Shown piece after piece: positions 18,418 through 27,127 of a DNA stretch of 64,000 nt (position 1 is its first letter; each line of letters opens with the position of its first letter). The notes beneath the pieces are model-generated. The model did no database searches, was not told the origin of the DNA, and was given only the letters and a program-made list of their open reading frames with translations. Origin of the DNA: Paenibacillus sp. sptzw28 (GTDB lineage Bacteria; Bacillota; Bacilli; Paenibacillales; Paenibacillaceae); the NCBI RefSeq assembly GCF_019550795.1, contig NZ_CP080545.1, forward strand, positions 2,631,001 through 2,695,000, given 5' to 3'. The translations under genes were made by a program, and so were the position numbers.

Positions 18418-19461
18418 TTATTGCTGCCCGATCGGCGGCCTCTTTTGCATCAGAAGCACAAGCCAGCCGAGACTGAACAGTCCGAACAGGGGGTACAGCG
18501 TTGACAACAGCGGCCCAAACCCGATTTGGCTGGCAAGGTAACAAACCGCAAGCACGGCGAGCGTGATCAGCGTCCGCGACACTTTCAACCGTTCCTGAAG
18601 CTGCAGTGTCAAGCCGTAAATGTCGGCGACCAGCGTCGTGAAGATTTCGGAGAAAATTAGGAAAACGTAAATCAATTGAACTCCTTGGCCAAGCTCTCGG
18701 GCGATGCCGCCCATTGGAATCGCAAATTGCTGTATGCCCGGCATATAGAGCGACAATGCGATATGTCCGACAAGAAGCATAAATCCGATTCCGATGCCGC
18801 CAACCCAGGCTCCGGCGACAATTATTTTGCGGTCGCGGATTTCCGCTCCCAGAGGCACAAGCACGGCCTGCGACATGGACAGATTGAAGGCCGCGTACAG
18901 GAATGGCGATGCCCAGGCGGCGAAAGGGGAATATTCGCTTGTGAGCAGCATCCACCTGTTTGAGCCCGGCGTATTTATCGTATCCATAATAATAATGACC
19001 GTGAACAAAAGCATCACCGGCACGACAATCGAATTGATGGTCAATATCGCACTCATCCCTTTACGCACCAGGAAGAAGCAGCCGACCAGTGTAATCAATA
19101 GGCCCGACTGATACGATATGTTCCAGTTCTCGTTGAAAATCGATCCCGCGCCGGCAAGCATAACGGCATTCACGCCGAAGAGGACAATAATCATAAAATG
19201 GCTGACCCAGCGACCGAAGCGCTCACCGAACAGCGCTTTGTTTACATCTTCATACGATTTGGCGGAAATATCGCTTGCGATGAGCATCATTTTCGCACCG
19301 AGCCAAACAAACAGTACGGTTGACAGGACAATGGTGAGGGCCCCCCAGTATCCGAAACGGGTGAAAAACTGCAAAATCTCTTGTCCTGTCGCAAAACCGG
19401 CCCCGACGACGGTGCCCATATAAGTAAATGCGACTTGAAGAACTTTACCGAATCTTTTCAT
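18418..19461 (-). CDS. YkvI-family membrane protein
   Basis: A 347-residue integral membrane protein with about ten helices. The opening AFTYMGTVVGAGFATGQEI, with an unwound glycine-rich first helix, is typical of the YkvI group within the LeuT-like amino acid/cation transporter clan. Substrate unknown. The frame opens at a GTG at 19491, but the ATG at 19461 gives the N-terminus usual for the family; neither has a strong ribosome binding site. It converges on yhaN with five bases between stops. Confidence 0.78.
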   Translation of the reverse strand: MKRFGKVLQVAFTYMGTVVGAGFATGQEILQFFTRFGYWGALTIVLSTVLFVWLGAKMMLIASDISAKSYEDVNKALFGERFGRWVSHFMIIVLFGVNAVMLAGAGSIFNENWNISYQSGLLITLVGCFFLVRKGMSAILTINSIVVPVMLLFTVIIIMDTINTPGSNRWMLLTSEYSPFAAWASPFLYAAFNLSMSQAVLVPLGAEIRDRKIIVAGAWVGGIGIGFMLLVGHIALSLYMPGIQQFAIPMGGIARELGQGVQLIYVFLIFSEIFTTLVADIYGLTLQLQERLKVSRTLITLAVLAVCYLASQIGFGPLLSTLYPLFGLFSLGWLVLLMQKRPPIGQQ

Positions 19462-19563
19462 GAGGGCGTCAAACCTGCCTTTCGTTCGCACTTAATAGTA
19501 CTAAGGTATGTGCGAAGATGGACAGGCATGACAACATAGACAGAAAGCGGTTGATTCGAACTC

Positions 19564-20856
19564 ATGGCGATTTATATTACGCTTGGCGTTTTCTCGGTGT
19601 CGCTTGCTTTAATAGTATGGAAGCCCAAAGGCATTCACGAAGCGATTACCGCTCTGGCCGGTGCCTTACTGTTATTTGCCGCCCGGCTGCTCACACCTGA
19701 AGACGCGGCTTACATATGGGGTTTCGTTTGGAATGCCACCTTCTCGTTGATCGGCATTATGCTGTTTACCTCGCTGCTTGACCGTAACGGTTTTTTTCGC
19801 TGGGCGGCGCTGCATATAGTTAACCGGTTCCACCACAAGCAGGTGAGGCTTCTTATAGGACTTTTATTGTTAACGGCCTGTACCACCATTTTCTTTAACA
19901 ACGATGGTACAATTCTTATTATGATTCCGATCGTGCTGGAAGTGACGGCGCTGCTCCAGCTTTCCCGTACAGCGAAAATCGCTTTTCTTCTGGGTATCGG
20001 GCTTATGGCGGACACGGCAAGCGCGCCGCTGATGATGAGCAATTTAACAAACATTATTACGGCGGAATTCTTTCATATTTCATTCGGAGAGTACGCGCGT
20101 CACATGCTCATACCCGGCATGACCGCCATTGCGGCGACCATAGCAGTGACGGTCATGTTTTTCGGAAGAAGAATTCGTGCGGAGGAGAGGCGGGATGCAG
20201 CGCCACAAACATTTCCGGATGGGGCGTCGGCAATCGTAGACCGCCGTTTGTTCAAGATTTCGTGGATGATTATCGGGATGATGATGGCGGGATATTTATT
20301 CTCGAGTAAAGTGCATATTCCGGTTTCCGCTATAGCGCTGGCATCGGCAGCCGTTCAGTGGGCGGCAAGCGCCTGGGCGGGACAGACGGATTTCCGCAAG
20401 ACCGCTGCCAGGGCTCCTTGGCTGATTATCGTATTCGCGCTTTCGATGAAATTAATTGTTTACAGTATGTACATTCACGGTGCGGTCGACTGGTTTCCGC
20501 GCGTTCTGGAATCGGTGGTGTCGCATGGTCAGCTTGCCGGTATTCTCGGTTCAGGAATATTATTCTCGTTATTGGCTGCCGGAGTCAATAATTTACCTGC
20601 TGTGCTCGTCTCGTCTCTTGCGATTGAGCAGATTCACGGACAGGCGTATTTACCGTTTGCCAGTCTTCTAGGAACGTCCGTCGGAGCCAAACTGTCGCCG
20701 ATCGGGTCGCTTGCTACGCTGCTATGGCTACAGCTTCTGTACAGGGGTGGAATAACAATGACATGGCGTGAATATATGAAGTACGGGCTGCTATTTACGT
20801 TTCCCATCTTGGCTTGCGCTCTTGTCGCTTTATGGCTGATCGGAATTCAAGAATAA
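19564..20856 (+). CDS. ArsB/NhaD-family transporter, arsenite efflux-like
   Basis: A 430-residue membrane protein of the ion transporter clan with eleven or twelve helices. The motif FFNNDGTILIMIPIVLE and the repeat-related LMADTASAPLMMSNLTNI correspond to the two discontinuous-helix regions of ArsB. ArsB extrudes arsenite or antimonite. No arsR or arsC gene is nearby, so expression control and substrate remain open, and a carboxylate or sodium/proton role is possible. Its end overlaps the converging lipoprotein gene by 27 bases. Confidence 0.8.
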   Translation: MAIYITLGVFSVSLALIVWKPKGIHEAITALAGALLLFAARLLTPEDAAYIWGFVWNATFSLIGIMLFTSLLDRNGFFRWAALHIVNRFHHKQVRLLIGLLLLTACTTIFFNNDGTILIMIPIVLEVTALLQLSRTAKIAFLLGIGLMADTASAPLMMSNLTNIITAEFFHISFGEYARHMLIPGMTAIAATIAVTVMFFGRRIRAEERRDAAPQTFPDGASAIVDRRLFKISWMIIGMMMAGYLFSSKVHIPVSAIALASAAVQWAASAWAGQTDFRKTAARAPWLIIVFALSMKLIVYSMYIHGAVDWFPRVLESVVSHGQLAGILGSGILFSLLAAGVNNLPAVLVSSLAIEQIHGQAYLPFASLLGTSVGAKLSPIGSLATLLWLQLLYRGGITMTWREYMKYGLLFTFPILACALVALWLIGIQE

Positions 20857-21540
20857 TTTTATCGAGACAATTGTATTATCATCGGGGTCCAGATCAAGCT
20901 TGAGAAGTGCTCCCGATGCATTGTATGCGAGCAGGCTGGCGGTATGGGTATCCGGCTTTCCGAGTAATTTGACGGCTGAGTTCACATCTTGCCCTACGCG
21001 CAATCCGTTCAAGCCGGTCATCGCGCCGCTATCGAAGACCTCGACGAACTTCACTTTCTTGTTTTGCCCAAGTCCCACGGAAAATCCGCTGTACTCATTC
21101 ACGATCAGCGTTTCATCTTCATCCTCGAACGAGTAGCTGTCGATTGGTTTCCCAAGTTTCTCTGCAAGGCCCGATTGCGCGTCGCCGATGGATATGCCGT
21201 GAAGCTTTGGCGCCTCCGGGTTCCATTTCTTTTCTTCTTTCTGGGAAGCTTTACCCGGAGAAGACTCCATTTTGGCGTCTGCGATACCGGTTTTTTCTTC
21301 ATTGGCAATTGCGTTGACGACGGGAATGTCACCTGTGTTCTTGTTGTTATTGAAGGTTTGCTGAGGACTTTCGGCTCGGTTGCCGGAATCGCTGTCTGCT
21401 TGTCCCGGCTGTGAATTGCCGCTGACGGTTACCGAAGACGGAGTATGGGCCTCAATCTGGCAACCGGCTATAATAACGGATAACAAAGCGATGGCAGCCC
21501 AGCGGGCAGCCAGACGGCTGTTGGAGTAAGATTGCGACAT
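20830..21540 (-). CDS. Lipoprotein, DUF4309-like C-terminal domain
   Basis: A 236-residue exported lipoprotein. The signal sequence runs to a lipobox VIIAGC with the lipidated Cys near residue 26, followed by a polar, low-complexity linker to about residue 120. The C-terminal domain (LHGISIGDAQSGLAEKLGKP and a second LRVGQDVNSAVKLLGKPD) has a duplicated 'G..V...LGKP' pattern seen in YjgB/DUF4309 proteins. The frame extends 16 codons upstream, but AGGAGGTG at 21546-21553 fixes the ATG at 21540. Function unknown. Confidence 0.78.
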   Translation of the reverse strand: MSQSYSNSRLAARWAAIALLSVIIAGCQIEAHTPSSVTVSGNSQPGQADSDSGNRAESPQQTFNNNKNTGDIPVVNAIANEEKTGIADAKMESSPGKASQKEEKKWNPEAPKLHGISIGDAQSGLAEKLGKPIDSYSFEDEDETLIVNEYSGFSVGLGQNKKVKFVEVFDSGAMTGLNGLRVGQDVNSAVKLLGKPDTHTASLLAYNASGALLKLDLDPDDNTIVSIKLFLNSDQP

Positions 21541-21722
21541 AAACACACCTCCTGCGGAGTGATGCCAAAGTGGCCCTTGGGCATCCAATATACAATTAGA
21601 CGCAAAGGATGGTAAAAAGTTGCAGTTTAAGTTAAATTTCGTTTCATTTTTTGGGTCAGGTTGCGAAGCCTGCCCCGCTTATGGTACGTTAACGGAAAAG
21701 GGTACTCGGTGGAGGGAAAGCG

Positions 21723-22292
21723 ATGGAACTGTTAAAAGAACGCATTTTACGCGAAGCTACCGTTATAAACAACGATGTGCTGAAGCTTGATGCTTTGTTG
21801 AATCATCAGGTTGATCCGATGCTGACGTCAGAGATGGGTAAGGAGTTTGCACGCCGGTTCGCCGAGCAGGCCATAACGAAGGTTATAACTGTAGAATCGT
21901 CCGGTATTCCGGTAGCATTCACAACCGCCTTGTCCATGGGGGTCCCGCTTCTCTTCGCGCGCCGCAAGAAAACGTTGATCGCCGACCCGGACGCGTTGAC
22001 CGAGCGTGTACCGTCGTTTACGAAAGGGATTGTAACCGACATTATGGTATCCCGTCAATTCTTGACGCCGGATGATACCGTATTGTTTATTGACGATATC
22101 ATTGCCAACGGCGACGCCGCCCGGGGTCTTATTAAGATCATTGAACGCTCAGGCGCGAAGCTTGCGGGGCTTGGCATCGTTGTGGAAAAATCGTTTCAAG
22201 CCGGTGCCAGGACTATACGCGAACAGGGAATCCGCGTCGAATCACTCGTACAAATCGCATCGCTAGAAGGCGGTCAGATTCGCTTTCTTTAA
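21723..22292 (+). CDS. xpt: Xanthine phosphoribosyltransferase
   Basis: Xpt salvages xanthine to XMP using PRPP. The PRPP-binding loop VLFIDDIIANGDAARG is clear, and the N-terminal MELLKERIL and LNHQVDP segments match Bacillus Xpt closely (189 residues against about 194). GGAGG at 21712-21716 precedes the ATG. In many relatives xpt is under a guanine riboswitch with pbuX downstream; neither a recognisable purine aptamer nor pbuX is present here, so it appears to be a lone gene. Confidence 0.93.
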   Translation: MELLKERILREATVINNDVLKLDALLNHQVDPMLTSEMGKEFARRFAEQAITKVITVESSGIPVAFTTALSMGVPLLFARRKKTLIADPDALTERVPSFTKGIVTDIMVSRQFLTPDDTVLFIDDIIANGDAARGLIKIIERSGAKLAGLGIVVEKSFQAGARTIREQGIRVESLVQIASLEGGQIRFL

Positions 22293-22417
22293 CTTCGTCA
22301 CTTGCGCAGTGTCAGTCGATATCTTCACAATCAACAAAATGTTCCACAATCAGCATCTTTTCGAGCACCTTGTTTTGACTTATAATGTTCATAGTGACCG
22401 AGAGGAGGCACAAGAGC

Positions 22418-22738
22418 ATGGGGAATCTATCGGCAGATTTTTTACAAAGCAAATTGTCAGACGCTAAAACTCATTTTGAGCGCGCGCTCGATTGCAAGCA
22501 TACGGAATTTGATGACTTATATCCTTATATGATCGAGCATCCGCAATTTTTCTGGTATAAACGGTATGTTGCCTGGTCAGAATTATTAACAATCGTCAAA
22601 TTGTCCGAGGAGCTTGAAATGGACTGGAAGCCGCAATTTTCACAGAAACAGGCTGAGTACATTACAAGCCGTGTTATGTCTTCACGCGTACTCGACGAAT
22701 GGTATGAAACAAATGATTCGAAAGAGCATGTAAGCTAA
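22418..22738 (+). CDS. Small conserved-type protein of unknown function
   Basis: A 106-residue protein with many aromatic and charged residues (HPQFFWYKRYVAWSE, EMDWKPQFSQKQAEYI), without signal peptide or membrane segment. I do not recognise the family. The frame opens at 22385, but GAGGAGG at 22402-22408 points to the ATG at 22418. A TATAAT box lies at 22381-22386 with a poor -35. A strong terminator follows, so it is a single-gene unit. Confidence 0.7.
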   Translation: MGNLSADFLQSKLSDAKTHFERALDCKHTEFDDLYPYMIEHPQFFWYKRYVAWSELLTIVKLSEELEMDWKPQFSQKQAEYITSRVMSSRVLDEWYETNDSKEHVS

Positions 22739-22757
22739 TAAATATACCAGGCATAAA

Positions 22758-22797
22758 GACCTCAATGAATGTGCAGGCTGCAGCATTGAGGTCTTTT
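22758..22797 (+). terminator. Terminator after the 106-residue protein gene
   Basis: A perfect 10-bp stem (GACCTCAATG at 22758-22767 and CATTGAGGTC at 22784-22793) is followed by four T. Confidence 0.8.
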
Positions 22798-22832
22798 GTA
22801 TATAGCTGTTGGAGCAGGAGGAAGAGACGAGC

Positions 22833-23075
22833 GTGATTTCTGAGCAGCAATTGGACGATTACCGCGTGGAAGGAATACAAGTGCGTGTTGTGCGCGACGC
22901 GATGGAAACGAACGATATCGTCGGTATCGTCGTTGCCTGGGATGAGGAAAGCGTAGTTATTCGCAGGCCTAACCGACGAGTCGTAAAGCTTAGCCGCAGG
23001 TATGTGTATGAGCCGGCTTCACAGCCCCGGACCAACATCCTGGAAGACGGCGGCAGCAATGGGCAGCCCGGTTAA
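22833..23075 (+). CDS. Small basic/acidic protein of unknown function
   Basis: An 80-residue protein with a central beta-rich segment (GIVVAWDEESVVIRRPNRRVVKLSRRYVYEP) that looks like a small SH3-like barrel, followed by a disordered tail. The frame is open from a TTG at 22809, but AGGAGGA at 22816-22822 is spaced ten bases from the GTG at 22833. I do not recognise the family. It precedes the zinc-ribbon protein gene by 81 bases. Confidence 0.6.
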   Translation: MISEQQLDDYRVEGIQVRVVRDAMETNDIVGIVVAWDEESVVIRRPNRRVVKLSRRYVYEPASQPRTNILEDGGSNGQPG

Positions 23076-23156
23076 CCAAGGTTCCATGAAACCGGCCGTG
23101 CGATTATTCGTATAGCATAAGGTGCGGTTAAGCTGACGCCGTAACCCGAAAGGAGA

Positions 23157-23549
23157 ATGATGACTTTGAAATGTCCGGTATGTGAAGACAGCCGTATGCG
23201 GGAAGTGGAGAAGGACGGCGTGCTCATTGATGTTTGCCCCTCTTGTAAAGGAGTGTGGTTGGACCGGGGAGAACTCGACAAGTTAATGCAGGGAATGCGC
23301 GAAATGCAGGCCCAATATGACCGTATGGAGCGGCATGTCAGCAGCGATGACACGTATAACCGAATGGAGCGGCATGTCGGCAGCGATGACAGATATGACC
23401 GTGTGGAGCGGCATGTCGGCAGCGACGACAGACAGTGGGAATATCGCGCCGGCGATTATTCTCACGGAAACAGCGGGTACGACAAACACGGCAGGCCGTA
23501 TAAGAAGAAGAAAACGATGTTCGACGTGTTGGGCGATCTCTTTGAGTAA
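23157..23549 (+). CDS. Zinc-ribbon (zf-TFIIB) protein with three internal repeats
   Basis: A 130-residue cytoplasmic protein. Residues 4-45 are a zf-TFIIB type ribbon: CPVC followed by CPSCKGVWLDRGELDKL, with four zinc-binding cysteines. Residues about 55-97 contain three near-identical 14-residue units built on (Y)xRMERHVGSDD, then a basic tail (HGRPYKKKKT). Proteins of this type are common in Gram-positive bacteria and uncharacterised. Two ATGs (23157, 23160) follow AGGAG very closely and a TTG at 23166 is better spaced, so the exact start is uncertain. Confidence 0.78.
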   Translation: MMTLKCPVCEDSRMREVEKDGVLIDVCPSCKGVWLDRGELDKLMQGMREMQAQYDRMERHVSSDDTYNRMERHVGSDDRYDRVERHVGSDDRQWEYRAGDYSHGNSGYDKHGRPYKKKKTMFDVLGDLFE

Positions 23550-23599
23550 CTTCATACTTCGGACATATTATTAGAAAATTAGAACTTTACCGGTCATTA

Positions 23600-23628
23600 T
23601 TGACTACAAATTGACGCGATGCTAAGAT
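23600..23628 (+). promoter_or_regulatory. Promoter of the first tRNA-Leu gene
   Basis: TTGACT (23600-23605), 17-base spacer, TAAGAT (23623-23628), about 45 bases before the tRNA. Confidence 0.7.
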
Positions 23629-23673
23629 AAGAAACGTGATTGCGGGAAGGAACCTTCTACAGCAATAGCATAT

Positions 23674-23760
23674 GCGGTCGTGGCGGAATTGGCAGACGCG
23701 CTAGATTCAGGTTCTAGTGGTGTAACAGCCGTGGAGGTTCGAGTCCTCTCGACCGCACCA
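23674..23760 (+). tRNA. tRNA-Leu (anticodon CAG)
   Basis: An 87-base tRNA gene with encoded CCA. The acceptor stem pairs GCGGTCG with CGACCGC, the anticodon stem CTAGA/TCTAG encloses loop TTCAGGT (anticodon CAG, reading CTG), a long variable arm marks a class II tRNA, and GGTTCGAGTCC forms the T arm. Identical in every base to the copy at 41357-41443. Confidence 0.97.
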
Positions 23761-23775
23761 TACTTATTAACGGAT

Positions 23776-23799
23776 TCCAGCCTTCGGGCTGGATTTTTT
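23776..23799 (+). terminator. Terminator after the first tRNA-Leu
   Basis: Stem TCCAGCC/GGCTGGA with a TTCG tetraloop, followed by six T. Confidence 0.85.
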
Positions 23800-23910
23800 A
23801 TTTTTGCGGGCGCTTCTACATAAACCGGAACGCTATTACTCTGAGACTGACATTCTTTATCGGGGTGTAGGGTGTCCGCCGAAACACATCCTTCATGATA
23901 TTAATATAAA

Positions 23911-25599
23911 TCAAACTATATTGGGAATGGCCGCATTACAACGGGCAATGTAGTCCGCCGTTCTTATGGCAAGGGCAATCGTCGTTAATGTCTGATTTTC
24001 GGCGCCGGTGTCGGGCAGGGCGCTGTTATCGGCCACAAACAACCCGGAAATTCCATGGATTTGCCCATAAGGATCCGCGCCTGATACGGAAGGGTCGTTC
24101 CCGATTCTGCACGTGCCTGCGTCATGATGCAAATTGCCGAATGGAGTAAGGCATATTGCCGGCCTATTGTCCCGTGAAGCCAAACGAATACCTGCGTCCG
24201 CGGCTAAGCGACGGATCCCGTCCGCCATTTCCCGAACCACACTCCAGTCGTCCGGGCTTAATGAGAAATGCACCTTTATCTGGGGCACGCCATATTCGTC
24301 GATATTAGCATAATCAAGCTCGATCCGGTTCTCATAACGGGATTGAATTTTACCGTATCCATACATGTTGGCGTCCGTTTCCGTCTCGGGTGGCCTTTCC
24401 ATGGCTACCGGGTACCAATAAAACGCTTCCGGTCCCGTAAGCAGGACGGAGTAGCGATTGACTGGCGTTTGCGGGATCATAATGTTCAATGGCCCGAGCG
24501 GGACAGGGAACTGATTCGTGTTTATTCGTCCCGTCGCCTGAATAAACGTCTGATTCGTCAGATAGTGCCCGATAGCCCCGGTTTGAATTCCGGAAGAGAG
24601 CAGAAGGCGGGGTGTTTCAAAAGTACTCGCACATACAACAACAGTTTTTGCCCGCAAATTGTAAGCCTGTTTATCCGGAGTCATCACTTTGACGCCGGCG
24701 ACTCTCCCTTGGCTGTGCAGAATTTGAACGGCACGCGCGTTCACCGCCAAATCGAACGGCCGCTCATTCAGCGCTCTGGCCAATAAAGAGATGGAACTGG
24801 TAAACATGTCGGTATGAATCCGCCCGAACGAGTGGGGCTCAATATCGGCAGCGACCGGAAGCGGCGAGGCTTTGGAGTAGCCGCGCATCCAGAGTCTCTC
24901 CAGCAGAATCTCAGTAAACGAAGAGCCCTCGGCGAAAGAAGGGGTGACGTTCATAACCAGCTCCGCTACGCCGTAATAGCTTTCCAACTCCTGTAGAGGA
25001 ATAGGCCATTTTGCCAAATCCCATTCATGCATCCGTGGTGAGAACGCATACCAGAACAGCGTTCTCCCGCCGAGCGCAAATACCTGTCTTGCGTCGGGAT
25101 ATTCCGGGATTGCTCCGGGTAACGGGCTGGAGATGTAATTGAAGTAGGCGGTAAGACGATCCTGATTCATGGTCGGCAGGTTCCGTGCATGCATTTGCAG
25201 GACCTGCCCTCCACGCTCGATGATTCCAATCCGTTTTCTCTCACGCTTCCATTGCTCGCACAATCTCCACAGCACCGCTCCCCCTCCTGCACCGGAGCCT
25301 ACAATGAGTACGTCGTATTCGGTCCTCGCCATTTGTTCAATCGGCGTAAGCGGGATCCAGTTCGTTAGTATGGGGCTGGGCCCTGTCGGGCATATCGGGA
25401 TCGTATTGTTCAATTGTACGAATGGATTGAATATCCTGTCGGATCCAACTGAATCCGGCAGAATGACTTGCGAACCTGCGATGACCTGATCGGGGTCTTC
25501 GATGTGTGGATTGAGCCTGACCAGGTTCTGAGGGGGTATGAGTAAATTGAGCGCGATGCTTCGGAGTGTCTCCTTCTCGTGAGCGATCCATATTCTCAA
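23911..25599 (-). CDS. GMC-type oxidoreductase with LysM-like N-terminal domain
   Basis: A 562-residue FAD enzyme. Residues 1-50 look like a LysM domain (WIAHEKETLRSIALNLLIPP, LVRLNPHI, ending AGSQVILP). The FAD-binding Rossmann loop DVLIVGSGAGGGAV follows near residue 97, and the C-terminal GMC_oxred_C block has HHDAGTC, SGADPYGQIHG and LFVADNSALPDTGAENQTLT, including the catalytic His-His pair. The family oxidises alcohols, sugars or cholesterol-like substrates. There is no signal peptide, so the LysM part, which normally binds peptidoglycan or chitin, may target it to the spore or act inside the cell. AGGAG is spaced eight bases from the TTG at 25599; a GTG at 25608 lies within the binding site. 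Confidence 0.82.
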   Translation of the reverse strand: MRIWIAHEKETLRSIALNLLIPPQNLVRLNPHIEDPDQVIAGSQVILPDSVGSDRIFNPFVQLNNTIPICPTGPSPILTNWIPLTPIEQMARTEYDVLIVGSGAGGGAVLWRLCEQWKRERKRIGIIERGGQVLQMHARNLPTMNQDRLTAYFNYISSPLPGAIPEYPDARQVFALGGRTLFWYAFSPRMHEWDLAKWPIPLQELESYYGVAELVMNVTPSFAEGSSFTEILLERLWMRGYSKASPLPVAADIEPHSFGRIHTDMFTSSISLLARALNERPFDLAVNARAVQILHSQGRVAGVKVMTPDKQAYNLRAKTVVVCASTFETPRLLLSSGIQTGAIGHYLTNQTFIQATGRINTNQFPVPLGPLNIMIPQTPVNRYSVLLTGPEAFYWYPVAMERPPETETDANMYGYGKIQSRYENRIELDYANIDEYGVPQIKVHFSLSPDDWSVVREMADGIRRLAADAGIRLASRDNRPAICLTPFGNLHHDAGTCRIGNDPSVSGADPYGQIHGISGLFVADNSALPDTGAENQTLTTIALAIRTADYIARCNAAIPNIV

Positions 25600-25700
25600 G
25601 GCATTCACTCCTCATCCGAATTGTGCTTGCCGCAGTTTGTTTGAACAATTATTTATATTTCAAACATTCCGCGTTAATGACAGCCGGATATGCGCTCCCG

Positions 25701-26849
25701 TTATGCGCCGCCTCCTTCAGGTATGTTCTTGGAAGCAACCGCTTCCTTATCGGGGTCGGTGAACATATCTTTGTAGAACGCGGCTGCTGCCACGATAAGA
25801 AGCGGGAGAACATAAACCCCGGCCACCCAGAGCGGATGGACGACGAGAACCATCTCCTCCCATTCCTGCAGCGAATCAGGTAAGGTTAGCGCCAGTAAAA
25901 AGGTAGTTACACAAAGCGGATTTGTAAGTAAACGATCGTTGCGAAGCTTGAACACTTCCGTAATGATCAGTTGAATAATGTAAACCGTAATCGTTGCTTT
26001 CATAAGAGAACCCGCAATCATGGCCATCCCGACAACGGCTTCGATCCTTTCAATAATATCGCCGACCTCGACCATTTGCGCGGTCACGAATATGGAGTAC
26101 TTCTTTTCCGAGGCCATCGGACCCAGCTCCATAATCGTACACAGAGTCGAAATGATCAGAACGGCGCCGTTTGCCAGCATCGCCCAGATGAGAGCCTTTT
26201 TGAGCGGCTTTGACTGCTTGGCCCGGGCGAATGGCAGCAGCATCGTGAACAATACCACTTCTCCGTATGGAAAGCCGAACGTCAGATAACTTCCCAATAG
26301 AGCCGGCTTTAAGCCTTCTGGAAACACAGGACGCAGAAATTCAGGATGGTACTGAGGAAGCAATAGAAGCAATACCAACGCCCAAAAGATCATTACGACT
26401 ATAACTAACATGCTGAACATGCGAGCCATGGACTCGATACCACCGCGAATCAGAAATGCGACAAGCAGGTAAAGCAGCCCCATGAACACGTAGTCGGGCG
26501 TTTCCGGCAGCATCATGCTGGTCATAAAAGCGGAAACGTCGATAATAATGCCCGAAGCCATATGAAACGCCATAGTTAAAATCAAGCAGGCAAGAATAAC
26601 GGTAGGCCATCGCCCGATCGTCTTGTTGCTGTATCCGATAAAGGTTAATCCTGGATGGAGACGATGCAGGTAAAACATGATATTTAGCAGTAGAAGGCCG
26701 ACGGAGAGCGAAATCAGAATCGACACCCATGCGGCGTTCAATGCCATGGTGACAAGCGGTCCGGGTATGATAATCAAGGCTGAACCGGTTACATAAGCAA
26801 AATACAGTGTGCCCATTTGGGTGATGCTGACCGTTTCCTGATCCTTCAT
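25701..26849 (-). CDS. gerAB: Spore germination permease, GerAB family
   Basis: The B subunit of a germinant receptor: a 382-residue inner-membrane protein with ten helices of the amino acid-polyamine-organocation fold, where the germinant nutrient is thought to bind. The opening ISITQMGTLYFAYVTGSALIIIPGP and the GGIESMARM segment are family-typical. It is the last gene of the operon, and its ATG overlaps the stop of the small D-type gene (ATGA). The symbol names the family; the matching paralogue (gerA, gerB, gerK) cannot be told. Confidence 0.9.
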   Translation of the reverse strand: MKDQETVSITQMGTLYFAYVTGSALIIIPGPLVTMALNAAWVSILISLSVGLLLLNIMFYLHRLHPGLTFIGYSNKTIGRWPTVILACLILTMAFHMASGIIIDVSAFMTSMMLPETPDYVFMGLLYLLVAFLIRGGIESMARMFSMLVIVVMIFWALVLLLLLPQYHPEFLRPVFPEGLKPALLGSYLTFGFPYGEVVLFTMLLPFARAKQSKPLKKALIWAMLANGAVLIISTLCTIMELGPMASEKKYSIFVTAQMVEVGDIIERIEAVVGMAMIAGSLMKATITVYIIQLIITEVFKLRNDRLLTNPLCVTTFLLALTLPDSLQEWEEMVLVVHPLWVAGVYVLPLLIVAAAAFYKDMFTDPDKEAVASKNIPEGGGA

Positions 26850-27091
26850 GTCGGCTTCACAGTCAAATATTCGACGATCATCCTAGATGGTTTGGTGAAG
26901 ACAATATCGATAATCGAATGTAAATCCGGCAGCTCGGCCTTCATGATATAATCGGCGCTCAGATACAGTGTAAAGAACATGATCCCGAAATAGAGCCTCT
27001 TTCCACGTACCATAGCATCCCTTAATATCTTAACATCCGTGGAAAAGGCAAGGGTGTACATGATTAGCAAAACAATTATTTTCTCCAGCAT
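26846..27091 (-). CDS. Small two-helix germinant receptor-associated (D-type) protein
   Basis: An 81-residue protein with two hydrophobic segments (IIVLLIMYTLAFSTDV and LYFGIMFFTLYLSADYIM) between gerAC and gerAB. Small two-helix D proteins encoded in or next to germinant receptor operons are known in Bacillus and alter germination through the associated receptor; position, size and topology match. The frame opens at a GTG at 27106, but that GTG is part of the ribosome binding site GAGGAGG, so the ATG at 27091 is chosen. Overlaps gerAB by four bases. Confidence 0.75.
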   Translation of the reverse strand: MLEKIIVLLIMYTLAFSTDVKILRDAMVRGKRLYFGIMFFTLYLSADYIMKAELPDLHSIIDIVFTKPSRMIVEYLTVKPT

Positions 27092-27127
27092 GTTTTTCCT
27101 CCTCACAGAACGGGGCTGCTTTATGGA

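Noticed and set aside
21590..21722. Purine riboswitch before xpt
   Set aside because: No match to the conserved aptamer core (TATA...CCTA, GGGTAA-type loops) could be seen by eye.
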